From: Bradyrhizobium daqingense
Lineage (GTDB): Bacteria; Pseudomonadota; Alphaproteobacteria; Rhizobiales; Xanthobacteraceae
DNA: 64,000 nt
NCBI RefSeq assembly: GCF_021044685.1
Contig: NZ_CP088014.1
Location: forward strand, 1,240,001 to 1,304,000
Direction of reading: 5' to 3'
The notes beneath the pieces are model-generated. The model saw only the letters and a program-made list of their open reading frames with translations. It did not search any database and was not told where the DNA came from. Position numbers and translations under genes: made by a program. Positions 17,801-25,454 of this stretch are shown one piece after another (the stretch's first letter is position 1; each line of letters starts with the position of its first letter).

Positions 17801-17985
17801 TCTTCTCGACCATCCTGTCGCTGGTGTTCGTGCCCGCGATGTTCATGGTGATGGACGATTTCGGCGCCCTGATCTGGCGCTTCGCCAAGCGGCTGATCGT
17901 GCACAGCGAGGACGCTGAGATTGACGGTCATCAGGCTCCGGCGGAAGCGGCACCGGCGAGCGTCTCACGCCCCGCGGCGGAGTAG
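14848..17985 (+). CDS. RND efflux permease (AcrB/HAE1-like)
   Basis: The 1045-residue inner-membrane proton antiporter has the full RND plan: twelve membrane segments in two halves, each followed by a large periplasmic loop. The proton-relay Asp pair is in STGILVDDAIVEIENIV. The second half carries the GIVTKNAIMLVEFAIEA helix and the cap motif PIVMTTIAMAAGMIPSAL. With the coupled adaptor it should export hydrophobic compounds or drugs; substrate is not predictable. An outer-membrane channel such as TolC must come from elsewhere. Confidence 0.93.
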   Translation: MALNISAWSIRNPLPSVVFSIILLILGWVSFTKLAVTRLPSADIPVISVVVSQFGAAPAELESQVTKTVEDAVSGVEGVRHITSSITDGVSVTTIQFALETNTDRALNDVKDAVTRVRSNLPQNVTEPLIQRVDVIGLPIVTYAAISPGKTPEQLSYFVDDVVKRALQGVRGVAQVERIGGVEREILVSLDPDRLQAMGLTAVNVSQSLRGTNVDVAGGRAEIGKNDQAIRTLAGAKTLGDLAGTMIPLFGGGEVRLDDLGTVTDTIADRRTFARFNGEPIVALGIKRSKGASDVKVAEAVQKRIDALKAAYPDVDLKVIDTSVEYTNGNYHAAISTLFEGAILAVVIVLLFLRDLRATIIAAVSLPLSIFPAFWAMDLLGFSLNLVSFLAITLSTGILVDDAIVEIENIVRHMNMGKSPYRAALEAADEIGLAVIAISLTIIAIFAPASFMSGIAGQFFKQFGITVSVQVFFSLLAARFVTPVLAAYFLKHGQHEEPPPGRVLRAYHGIVAWSVKHYFITVLVGLGVFAASIWSITLLPQGFLPAQDSARSLLALELPPGTQLAYTEKVTEDIVARLRKRPEVKSIFVDGGRVPPGTQEVRRASLIINYTPKDDRDITQRELESSISQELENVPDIRFWFLDENGLRAISLVVTGVDANIVNNFASELATQMKRIPTISNVISETTLERPELRVEPRADLAARLGVSTESLSQTIRVATIGDVGPALAKFDVGDRLVPIRVQLEDAARGNLKTLEQLRVPLGERGEKGGVPLSVIADVKLDQGPTSINRYDRERQATVAADLVGSAALGDATKKINDLPVMKSRPKGVKVSPSGDAESLNELSDGFATAITAGLMMVYAVLVLLFGTFLQPITILFSLPLSIGGAIAALLLTGKQLTTPVWIGILMLMGIVTKNAIMLVEFAIEAIKAGKPREEAMIDAGMKRARPIVMTTIAMAAGMIPSALAVGAGGEFRSPMALAVIGGLIFSTILSLVFVPAMFMVMDDFGALIWRFAKRLIVHSEDAEIDGHQAPAEAAPASVSRPAAE

Positions 17986-18009
17986 GATCAAGATCAAGCT
18001 GCGACGACG

Positions 18010-18258
18010 ATGCGTATTCCGAATGGCGAGCACGCCACCATCGCCTCGCACCCACACGGCCGGCACAAAGCAAGGTTTTTCGCGACGCGCTCAATCTTGA
18101 GCGTGGCGACGCCCTATGGTTTCGAGATGCCCTACTCGAAGCGGCAGTCTCGGGCGATGCGTCCCAGATTGCGACAGATAGCTGGGGTAGTCACTGGCGC
18201 ATGGATCATTCGGATCGGCGATGACCGGCCGACATTCGTTACCTGTTGGGTACTATGA
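18010..18258 (+). pseudogene. Decayed DUF6883 gene
   Basis: The frame from 18010 opens MRIPNGEHATI..HPHGRHKARFF and closes GDDRPTFVTCWVL, matching the ends of the roughly 110-residue DUF6883 family as I recall it. The middle matches only in another frame, from 18081: RDALNLERGDALWFRDALLE, then AAVSGDASQ and WGSHWRMD. One lost base in the T run at 18076-18080 restores this join exactly. The second join lies at GGCGCATGGAT (about 18196-18206), which reads as both WRMD and GAWI; a deletion between short direct repeats would explain it. An N-terminal stretch also seems missing. The final TGA overlaps the ATG of the DUF4926 gene. Confidence 0.72.
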
Positions 18259-18494
18259 TGAGCGTCGTAAACAGCAACGATCGAGCACCAGTGGCTCTGG
18301 ACGTCGTCGCATTGCTCGCGAACGTTCCAGACCACCGGCTGGCACGCGGAAACGTAGGCACGGTTGTCGAAGAACTCGATGGCAAGACGGTGCTTGTCGA
18401 ATTCAGCGACGACGGTGGACGATCATATGCGGTCGCTCCTTGTCCGCGATCCGAGCTGCTTATTTTGCACTATGTGCCGGAAGCGGCGGCCTAG
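18255..18494 (+). CDS. DUF4926 small protein
   Basis: The 79-residue protein has the compact beta-rich DUF4926 pattern: ALDVVALLANVPDHRLARG, then NVGTVVEEL, VLVEFSDDGGRSYAVAP and a final hydrophobic LLILHYVP. Function is unknown for the family; from memory it is often encoded right after a DUF6883 gene, which fits the ATGA overlap with the decayed gene upstream. Toxin-immunity type pairs have been suggested for such small partners, and the surviving downstream member with a broken first gene would fit, but that is inference. Confidence 0.75.
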   Translation: MMSVVNSNDRAPVALDVVALLANVPDHRLARGNVGTVVEELDGKTVLVEFSDDGGRSYAVAPCPRSELLILHYVPEAAA

Positions 18495-18502
18495 CTGCAG
18501 TA

Positions 18503-19177
18503 CTACTCGTTCCGTGCGATCGCCGTCAGCTTGGTCATGTTGCGCAGCAGGATGCGGCCGCGCTGGAGATCCAAAATCGCCTCCTTGCGCCAGGCCTGAA
18601 GCTGGCGGTTGACGCTTTCGCGGGCGGCGCCGACGAAAACGCCGAGCTGCTCCTGCGAGATGTGCACCTCGGAGCCGAAATCGGCGGCGAGCGCGCAGAG
18701 CCGCCGGGCCAGACGTACAGGCAGCGGTTGCAGCATGGACTCCTCCATGCGCTCGCTCTGCCAGCGGATGCGCTGGCACAGCAGCGCAATGATCTTGATC
18801 GCGACCTTCGGCTCGCGCTCGAGGAAGCCGAGGAAATCCTCGCGCCGCAGCACGAACAGCTCGCTGGTCTCGCCCGCCGTCGCATCCGCCGTGCGGCTCT
18901 GGCCGTCCAGCACCGCGACCTCGCCGAACAGGTCGCCCGAGCCCATGAAGTTCAGCGTCAGCCGGCTGCCGTCGGAGGCGCCGGTCTCGATGCGGACCTG
19001 GCCCCGCCGCACGCCGAACAGCGCGTTGCCGGGATCGCCCTTCTGGAATAGCACCTCGCCACTGGCCAGATGCTGGGTGTGACAAAGGCTGGACAATCGC
19101 TGGAGCTCGTCCGCGCCGAGATCCGCGAACATCGCGTTCATCTTCAGGATGACCGCAAATTCGGCCTGCTTGCTCAT
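18503..19177 (-). CDS. Crp/Fnr-family transcriptional regulator
   Basis: The 224-residue protein has an N-terminal cyclic-nucleotide-binding-type barrel (about 15-130: LASGEVLFQKGDPGNALFG, FGEVAVLDGQSRTA) and a C-terminal winged helix (about 150-215) with recognition helix GAARESVNRQLQAWRK, close to the RETVGR pattern of E. coli Crp. No N-terminal cysteine cluster for an FeS centre is visible, so it is not a classical Fnr oxygen sensor. FGEVAVLDGQSRTA resembles the cAMP phosphate-binding cassette. ATG 19177 was chosen because it begins just before the barrel; a longer frame reaches 19276. It is divergent from an AsmA-like gene, with a Crp-type palindrome between them. Confidence 0.88.
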   Translation of the reverse strand: MSKQAEFAVILKMNAMFADLGADELQRLSSLCHTQHLASGEVLFQKGDPGNALFGVRRGQVRIETGASDGSRLTLNFMGSGDLFGEVAVLDGQSRTADATAGETSELFVLRREDFLGFLEREPKVAIKIIALLCQRIRWQSERMEESMLQPLPVRLARRLCALAADFGSEVHISQEQLGVFVGAARESVNRQLQAWRKEAILDLQRGRILLRNMTKLTAIARNE

Positions 19178-19268
19178 TTCAATGTCCTCGTCAATTTGGT
19201 CGTGAACGTCCTTGGCAAATCGCTTGGAACCATCAACATCAGGATCGCGTAAAACCGCGTCGGGGAAG

Positions 19269-19284
19269 TGTGTCATAAGTCACA
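19269..19284. promoter_or_regulatory. Candidate Crp/Fnr-type operator
   Basis: TGTGT-CATAAG-TCACA matches the E. coli Crp consensus TGTGA-N6-TCACA at nine of ten fixed positions. It lies between the divergent Crp/Fnr-family gene and the AsmA-like gene, 92 bases from the first and 128 from the second start. The recognition helix of the neighbouring regulator (ARESVNR) suits this half-site. Confidence 0.6.
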
Positions 19285-19411
19285 TAACTTTGCAGCACCC
19301 CAAGACTATTTTTGCGCGCTTGGAGCCGCTTCCCGTCCCGGGATAAACTCACGAGTAAAGGACGGGCAATCTGCCGGGTTGCAGCCCATTGTCCGCCGCT
19401 GGGAAGTCGAG

Positions 19412-21463
19412 ATGAGAGCACTGAGGTTCGTCGGCGCGGCACTGGCCGTCGTCATCGTCGTGATCGCAATCCTGCTGGTGATCGGGATCCCCTCCGGCTT
19501 CCTGACCTCGACCATTGCCGCGCGGGTCGAGAGCGCGACGGGCTATCGCCTGTCGATTGATGGCACCACGAAGATCGGCCTGTGGCCGACGCTGAACGTC
19601 ACCCTGAACGACCTCACGCTGCAAGACCCGAAGGATCGCAGCGGCATCACGCGCCTGACGGTCGACAGCGTGCAGGCCGACATGTCGCTCTCCAGCGTAT
19701 GGTCGGGCCGTCCTGAGATCAGCGAGCTCGTCGTCACCCATCCCGTCCTCTACCAGCCGTTGCTGCGTGAGCGCCTGCCGAATGCCGGCACCGCAGCGAG
19801 GCCGCGCGCGATCGACACGGGTGGTGCGATCATCGACCAGATCAAGATCATCGACGGCGAGGTCGCATTTGCGCGCGTGCGCGACCGCATCGAGGGCCGC
19901 ATCAGCGCCATCAATGCCGATGCCGTCGTCAGCCGCGACCGCAAGGTGAACATCACCGGCACCGCGCGCGTCGGTGAGCACCCGACCAAGTTCGACATCA
20001 AGGCGACCACGCCAGCGTCGGGGGATCGGCCGACGATCCCGGTCGATTTCGGCATCGACATGCCCAGCGTGCTGAAGTCCCAGCTGGCGGGTCATGCCGA
20101 GATGCGGATGAACGGCGACGTCGTGATGATCAACGGCGTGAACGGCAGGCTCGGCGACGGGACGTTCAACGGCTGGGCGTCGGTCGACATCGCGAGCAAG
20201 CCTCTGGTCAAGGTCGATCTCGACTTCCAGCGGCTCGCGATTCCGCTGGCGAAATCGCCACAGAACGCCCCCGGGCAGCCCTGGAGCAATGCGCCGATCG
20301 ACGTCTCCGGGCTCAATTATGTCGATGCGCAGGTGCGGATCTCCGCGAACGAGGCCGTGATCGGCGATGCGCGCATCGCGCCGCTCGCGCTCGACGCCAA
20401 GCTCGCCGGCGGCGTGCTGAAGGCGGGCACCGCCAATCTCGGCGCCTATGGCGGCCAGGTCTCTGGCGAGGTGATCCTCGACGCGACCACCGGCGCACCG
20501 AGCTTTGCCATGCATTCCGACCTCGTCGGCGTGCGCGCGCTGCCGCTGCTTCAAGGCCTTGCCGAATTCGATCGCATCGACGGCAGGCTGCAGGCCAAGC
20601 TCGCTCTGCGCAGCGCCGGCGCCAGCCAGCGCGCGTTGATGGCGAACATGCAGGGCACGGCCTTCGTCAATTTCCAGGACGGCGCAATCCGCGGCATCAA
20701 CGTCGCGCAGATGATCCGCTCGCTGACCACGAGCACGCTGTCCGGCTGGCAGGAAAACCAGAACCCGAGCCAGGAGCAGAGCACGGACCTGTCGCAGCTC
20801 TCGGCGTCCTTCCGTATCGACAAGGGCCAGGCGGTGACGACCGATCTCAACCTGATCGGGCCGCTAGTGCGGGTCACCGGCGCCGGCACCATCGCGCTCG
20901 ACACCAAGATGATGGGCTTTCGCGTCGAGCCGAAGCTCGTGATGACGACCGAAGGCCAGGGCCGCACCTCCGATCCGGTCGGCTTCGGCATTCCAGTAAT
21001 GATCCAGGGCACCTGGTCGCAGCCGCGCATCTATCCTGATATGGCCGGCATGCTGGACAATCCGGACGCCGCCTATGCCAAGCTCCGCGAGATGGGCAAG
21101 GGCCTGTTCGGCCCTGACGGTGCTGGCCTCGGCAATATCCTGGGCAACCTCGGTCTCGGCGGCGCCACCGCACCCGGCACGGGCAACGCCAATCCGCAAG
21201 GCCCTCAGCCGGGACAGAACAATTTGCTCGGTGGCCCCCTGGGCGAGGCCCTCGGCAATCTGATCCAGCAGGGCCTTTCCAGCGGCACGGGGGCAGGCGC
21301 CAACCCTGGCACTGGTACGGGCCGCAGCCGCAGCCTGCCGGCAACGCCATCCACGCCGGCCCCGCAGGCCTCTCCGGCGCCCCCGGCTCAGGACGACGCA
21401 TCGGTGGCGCAGCAGGACAGTCAGCCAATGAACGACGTGCTGCGGCAGCTTTTCAATCGGTGA
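19412..21463 (+). CDS. AsmA-family protein
   Basis: The 683-residue protein has an N-terminal membrane anchor (about residues 4-27), the AsmA N-terminal domain (ARVESATGYRLSIDGTTKIG, LNVTLNDLTLQDPKD) and the C-terminal AsmA domain (about 400-560; MQGTAFVNFQDGAIRGINVA, ATTDLNLIGPLVRVTGAGTI-like order). It ends in a Gly/Pro/Gln-rich low-complexity tail. AsmA-like proteins form long periplasmic bridges implicated in phospholipid transport to the outer membrane. ATG 19412 lies just after GGGAAG and before the anchor; the frame is open upstream to 19268. Confidence 0.87.
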   Translation: MRALRFVGAALAVVIVVIAILLVIGIPSGFLTSTIAARVESATGYRLSIDGTTKIGLWPTLNVTLNDLTLQDPKDRSGITRLTVDSVQADMSLSSVWSGRPEISELVVTHPVLYQPLLRERLPNAGTAARPRAIDTGGAIIDQIKIIDGEVAFARVRDRIEGRISAINADAVVSRDRKVNITGTARVGEHPTKFDIKATTPASGDRPTIPVDFGIDMPSVLKSQLAGHAEMRMNGDVVMINGVNGRLGDGTFNGWASVDIASKPLVKVDLDFQRLAIPLAKSPQNAPGQPWSNAPIDVSGLNYVDAQVRISANEAVIGDARIAPLALDAKLAGGVLKAGTANLGAYGGQVSGEVILDATTGAPSFAMHSDLVGVRALPLLQGLAEFDRIDGRLQAKLALRSAGASQRALMANMQGTAFVNFQDGAIRGINVAQMIRSLTTSTLSGWQENQNPSQEQSTDLSQLSASFRIDKGQAVTTDLNLIGPLVRVTGAGTIALDTKMMGFRVEPKLVMTTEGQGRTSDPVGFGIPVMIQGTWSQPRIYPDMAGMLDNPDAAYAKLREMGKGLFGPDGAGLGNILGNLGLGGATAPGTGNANPQGPQPGQNNLLGGPLGEALGNLIQQGLSSGTGAGANPGTGTGRSRSLPATPSTPAPQASPAPPAQDDASVAQQDSQPMNDVLRQLFNR

Positions 21464-21611
21464 TCGGCGAGGCAACGCGGTGGACTCCATGTCTATTGTG
21501 ACATCGTCCGAACGGACGAGGCTGCGTGCTTCAGCCTCTTTCCCACCTGCTGCTTTTTTGACCGCCCCGGTGCCCGCGGCGGGTAACCACGACGGCGGGC
21601 CCGGCCGGTCC

Positions 21612-21641
21612 TTGACAATCCCCGGGCCCAAACTGTGGTAG
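21612..21641 (+). promoter_or_regulatory. Possible promoter for the cyclase gene
   Basis: TTGACA (21612-21617) is a perfect -35 hexamer; 18 bases later TGGTAG (21636-21641) is a weak -10. It lies 65 bases ahead of the cyclase start. Confidence 0.4.
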
Positions 21642-21705
21642 AAGGGCTCGGAAGGGCCGTACGGCCCGTAGCGCGCGGCGGCAGTGTCGGCGCGAGAGGA
21701 TCGGG

Positions 21706-24153
21706 ATGGCCGGAGCGAACGACAAGACACGATCTCTGCGCGGGGGCCTGTTCGCCAAATACGTCGTCTCCCTAGTCGGCCTCGTCGTGTTCGTGCTCGC
21801 TGTCAACGGCGCGATGGAGACCTGGATCTCCTACCGCGCCACCCGGACGCAGCTGACCGATGGGCTCGAGGACAGGGCGCAAGGCGCCGCCCGTCGCATC
21901 GAGCAGTCGATCTCGGAGCTCGAGCGCCAGATCAGCTGGGTGACGCGGGCAAGCCAGGACACGCTCGAGAAGCGCCGCGCCGACTACGCCTCGCTGCTGC
22001 ACCAGGTCTCGGTCGTCAACCAGCTGTTCCAGCTCAACGGCGACGGCCGTGAAGTGCTGCGCGTCTCGCGCCAGTCGACCACGACCGGCAGCAATTCCGA
22101 CCTCTCCCGCGACATGCGCTTCACCGACGCGGTCGCGCGCGGCGTCAGCTATGCGCCGGCCTGGTTCGCCGACCAGACCCCGTACATGTCGATCTCGGTG
22201 GCGCATTCCGGTTTCAACGCCGGCGTCACCGTCGCCGAGATCGATCTCGGCTTTCTCTCCGAGCTCCTGTCCGACGCCCAGGTCGGCAAGGCGGCCTTTG
22301 CCTATGTCGTCGATCCGCGCGGCCGCGTGCTGGCGACGTCCTCGAGAGGGCCCGAGGTCGGCAAGGACCTGTCGAAGCTGCCGCAGGTCGCGGCCTTGAT
22401 CGCCCCCGGCGGCGAGCCCGACACCTCGGGCACCGACTTCAACGGCCATTCGGTGATGAGCGCGGCGAGCACGGTGCCGAAGCTCGGCTGGAGCGTGCTG
22501 TTCGAGCAGCCGACCACGCAGGCCCTGATGCCGATCCGCGACCAGCTGGTGCGCATCGCGCTACTCATCGGCATGGGCCTGATGGTCGCGATCCTCGCCG
22601 GCACGCTGCTCGCCCGCCGCATGATCATCCCGATTACGGCGCTGCGCGACGGCGCGCACAAGCTCGGCGAGGGCGATTTCAGCCACCGCATCGACGTGCA
22701 CACCTCGGACGAGCTGGAAGACCTCGCCGGCCAGTTCAACCGCATGGCCGACCAGATCCAGGAGACCTATTCGAACCTGGAGACCAAGGTCGAGGAGCGC
22801 ACCCGCGATCTCGCGCAGTCGATCCACGAGCTCAAGGTGCTGGAAGAGGTCGGCCGCGCGGTCGCCTCCTCGCTCGATCTCAACGCCGTGCTGCCGACGA
22901 TCGCTTCCCGCGCCATCGAGATCACCCATGCCGATGCGGTGCTGATCTACGATCATGACGCGCAGCGGCACTGCTTCAATCTGGTCGAGGCCAATGGCAT
23001 CGACAAATCGGCCGAGGGGGCGCACGTCACCATCGCCGAAGGCGCGAACATCCTGAGCGATGCCGCGGCGAGCGGCGCGCCGATCGCGCTGGCCGATCTC
23101 GACAAGGCCGCCGAGCAGCCGCTGCGCGACGTCGCGATCAATGCCGGCTTCCATTCGGTGCTGGTGGTGCCGCTGATCGACCAGCAGGGCACGCTCGGCT
23201 CGCTGGTGGTGCTGCGACAGGCCAGCGGCGCGTTTGCGCCCAGCATCATCGGCCTGATGCGCACCTTCGCCAACCAGGCGGTGCTGGCGATGCGCAATGC
23301 GCGCCTGTTCACCGAGGTCGACCACAAGGGCCGCGAACTGGCGGCGGCGAACGAGACGGTGCGCGCCCAGGCCGACAAGCTCAAGCAGCAGACCGAGCAG
23401 CTCAAGGACTGGAACAAGTCGCTGGAGGAGCGGGTCAGGACCCAGCTCGGCGAGATCGAGCGCATCCGCAAGCTCGAGCGCTTCCTGGCGCCGCAGGTGG
23501 CGCAGCTGATCGCCTCCTCCGACAGTCCCGAGGGGCTGCTCACCAGTCAGCGCCGCGAGGTCACCGTGGTGTTCTGCGATCTGCGCGGCTTCACCGCCTT
23601 CACGGAAGCGACCGAGCCCGAAGAGGCGATGAACGTGCTGCGCGAGTATCACGCCGCGCTCGGCAAGCTGATCTTCAAATACGAGGGCACGCTCGACAAA
23701 TATGCCGGCGACGGCGTGATGATCCTGTTCAACGCGCCGATCCAGTTCGAGGACCACACCAAGCGCGCCGTGAAGATGGCAATGGAGATGCGCGACACCA
23801 TCGGCCCCCTGACCGAGCGCTGGCGCAATCGCGGGCATAGCTTGGGGTTCGGCATCGGCATCGCGCTCGGCTATGCCACGCTCGGCCAGGTCGGCTTCGA
23901 GCAGCGGCTGGAATATGCCGCGATCGGCAGCGTCACCAACCTCGCCTCGCGCCTCTGCGGCGAAGCCAAGGCCGGCCAGGTTGTGGTCAGCCGCCGCGTC
24001 TACGGCATGGTCGAGCCATGGGTGGAAGCGCGCTCCCTCGACGATCTCCAGCTCAAGGGCTTCAATCACCCCGTGCTCGCGATGGAGATCTTGAGCTGGC
24101 GCGAGGAGGTGGACAATGTCGTGGACGCCGCTGCGGCGAGGCGGCGAGGGTAG
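21706..24153 (+). CDS. Membrane sensor class III adenylate/guanylate cyclase (Cache-HAMP-GAF-cyclase)
   Basis: The 815-residue protein has a membrane helix near residues 17-37, a periplasmic Cache-like sensor (about 45-285), a second helix (about 286-308), a HAMP domain (about 308-365, MIIPITALRDGAHKLGEGDF), a GAF domain (about 385-540), a coiled coil (about 545-600) and a C-terminal class III cyclase domain (about 620-800). The cyclase has metal-binding Asp residues in VVFCDLRGFTAFTE and LDKYAGDGVMILFNAP, so it should be active in making cAMP or cGMP. ATP or GTP specificity was not resolved. It could supply cyclic nucleotide for the Crp-family protein encoded 2.5 kb away. Confidence 0.92.
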   Translation: MAGANDKTRSLRGGLFAKYVVSLVGLVVFVLAVNGAMETWISYRATRTQLTDGLEDRAQGAARRIEQSISELERQISWVTRASQDTLEKRRADYASLLHQVSVVNQLFQLNGDGREVLRVSRQSTTTGSNSDLSRDMRFTDAVARGVSYAPAWFADQTPYMSISVAHSGFNAGVTVAEIDLGFLSELLSDAQVGKAAFAYVVDPRGRVLATSSRGPEVGKDLSKLPQVAALIAPGGEPDTSGTDFNGHSVMSAASTVPKLGWSVLFEQPTTQALMPIRDQLVRIALLIGMGLMVAILAGTLLARRMIIPITALRDGAHKLGEGDFSHRIDVHTSDELEDLAGQFNRMADQIQETYSNLETKVEERTRDLAQSIHELKVLEEVGRAVASSLDLNAVLPTIASRAIEITHADAVLIYDHDAQRHCFNLVEANGIDKSAEGAHVTIAEGANILSDAAASGAPIALADLDKAAEQPLRDVAINAGFHSVLVVPLIDQQGTLGSLVVLRQASGAFAPSIIGLMRTFANQAVLAMRNARLFTEVDHKGRELAAANETVRAQADKLKQQTEQLKDWNKSLEERVRTQLGEIERIRKLERFLAPQVAQLIASSDSPEGLLTSQRREVTVVFCDLRGFTAFTEATEPEEAMNVLREYHAALGKLIFKYEGTLDKYAGDGVMILFNAPIQFEDHTKRAVKMAMEMRDTIGPLTERWRNRGHSLGFGIGIALGYATLGQVGFEQRLEYAAIGSVTNLASRLCGEAKAGQVVVSRRVYGMVEPWVEARSLDDLQLKGFNHPVLAMEILSWREEVDNVVDAAAARRRG

Positions 24154-24372
24154 TCAAAACAAAAGGTGCGAAAACAACCCCATGCACAGTAGACGGGTGC
24201 TGTGGGATCAATGACTTACGCAGGCGCCGCGTGAGCACTCGTGTCGTTTGACACGTCGGGCAAAACACCGGGCGAAGGGCATCATCTCCCGCGTCCCTAT
24301 CCGAACCACATCCCGTCTCCCCGCGACCAATCCTCGCCTCACCGGCGAGGCCAGTCCCGATGGAGACCCCCC

Positions 24373-25239
24373 GTGGCGTTTGCCTTGCCTTCGCGTGCTT
24401 ATGATCTGCAGATGCTGGATCGTCCGGTCGACCGGGCGCGCGACCAGGGCTGGGTCTATGGGCTGCCGCCGGGCATTAAGAGCGAAGAGTGGCCGCTCGA
24501 TCCGGTCAGCGGCTATCCGCTGATGCATGGCTTCACGCTTCTTCTGCCGGAGGATTACCGCGTGCATGGCCCTGACATCGTCGCGGTGTCGTTCTTTGCC
24601 ACCGCGCCCGATCACAATGACGGCGGCGCGCCCGACGACCCTGAGGTCCGCGAGGCCGTGATGGCGAGGCCCGCGCATCCGCGGCTGTCGCGGATGACCG
24701 ATATTCTCGACTACGAATATGCGGCGCTGCTGCTGACCAAGGCCGAATATAAGGGCCCATTCGCGATGCCGCCGGCGCCGCTGGCGCTTGCGACGGCCGA
24801 GCGGCCGCGCTGGCTCGACGTCGGCGGCGCCAGCGCGTTCTACGAGGCCGCCGCGCCTTATGCCAGGAAGATGTTCGCCGGGCCGCCGCGCGCCGATCTC
24901 AGCGAGACCCGCGCGATCGGCATGACGCCCCGCGCGAATGATCCCAATGCCGGCAAGGGCCCGCAGGACGAGCACACCCGCAAGAACCCGCCGACCGGCT
25001 ATCAGTCGTACTATTATTTCGTCGGCGGGGTGGTGAACGGCGACAATTACCGCCTGCACGACTGGGCCAAGGACCATGCTCCCAACCATCTCGGTGGCAC
25101 CATGCGGCCGATGCAGGTCGAGCCGGAGATGAGCCCGTTCTATATCGAGTTCGAGGAATATTTCGGCGGCTACAATTTCGGCGGCGGGAACGCGCAGCTC
25201 GACTTCAGGGACATGAAGTTCGACTGGGCGTGCAGCTAG
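24373..25239 (+). CDS. Protein of unknown function (288 aa)
   Basis: The family is not recognised. The chosen start is GTG 24373, giving MAFALPSRAYDLQMLDRPVD, with GGAG seven bases upstream; the frame is also open back to another GTG at 24241. The protein has no signal peptide or membrane segment and is rich in Pro, Tyr, Asp and aromatic residues. Notable motifs are DPVSGYPLMHGFTLLLPEDY, ILDYEYAALLLTKAEYKGPF and, at the C-terminus, YIEFEEYFGGYNFGGGNAQL. Its codon use is like the neighbours, so it is likely real. It lies between the cyclase and the RTX exoprotein gene. Confidence 0.7.
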   Translation: MAFALPSRAYDLQMLDRPVDRARDQGWVYGLPPGIKSEEWPLDPVSGYPLMHGFTLLLPEDYRVHGPDIVAVSFFATAPDHNDGGAPDDPEVREAVMARPAHPRLSRMTDILDYEYAALLLTKAEYKGPFAMPPAPLALATAERPRWLDVGGASAFYEAAAPYARKMFAGPPRADLSETRAIGMTPRANDPNAGKGPQDEHTRKNPPTGYQSYYYFVGGVVNGDNYRLHDWAKDHAPNHLGGTMRPMQVEPEMSPFYIEFEEYFGGYNFGGGNAQLDFRDMKFDWACS

Positions 25240-25454
25240 GCCGACTTCCGCCCTTCCGCCTGTAACCTCCGCCAAGCGAAGCGGGATGCGGGAGGCGAGA
25301 CCCTCGGATGCCGCTTGCCTTCCATCAGCGCCGGTGCACCCGGTGCGATCCAGCGCGTCATCCCACCGTCATCTCCTCCCGATACCGCTCTCGTCCCACA
25401 AGCATTTCGGGGCGCCGGCCGGCGTCGACGATTAGGGCACGTCAGGGAGGGATC

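Noticed and set aside
22561..24069. A 502-codon open frame antisense to the cyclase gene
   Set aside because: Shadow of the cyclase, which carries all catalytic motifs in the plus strand.
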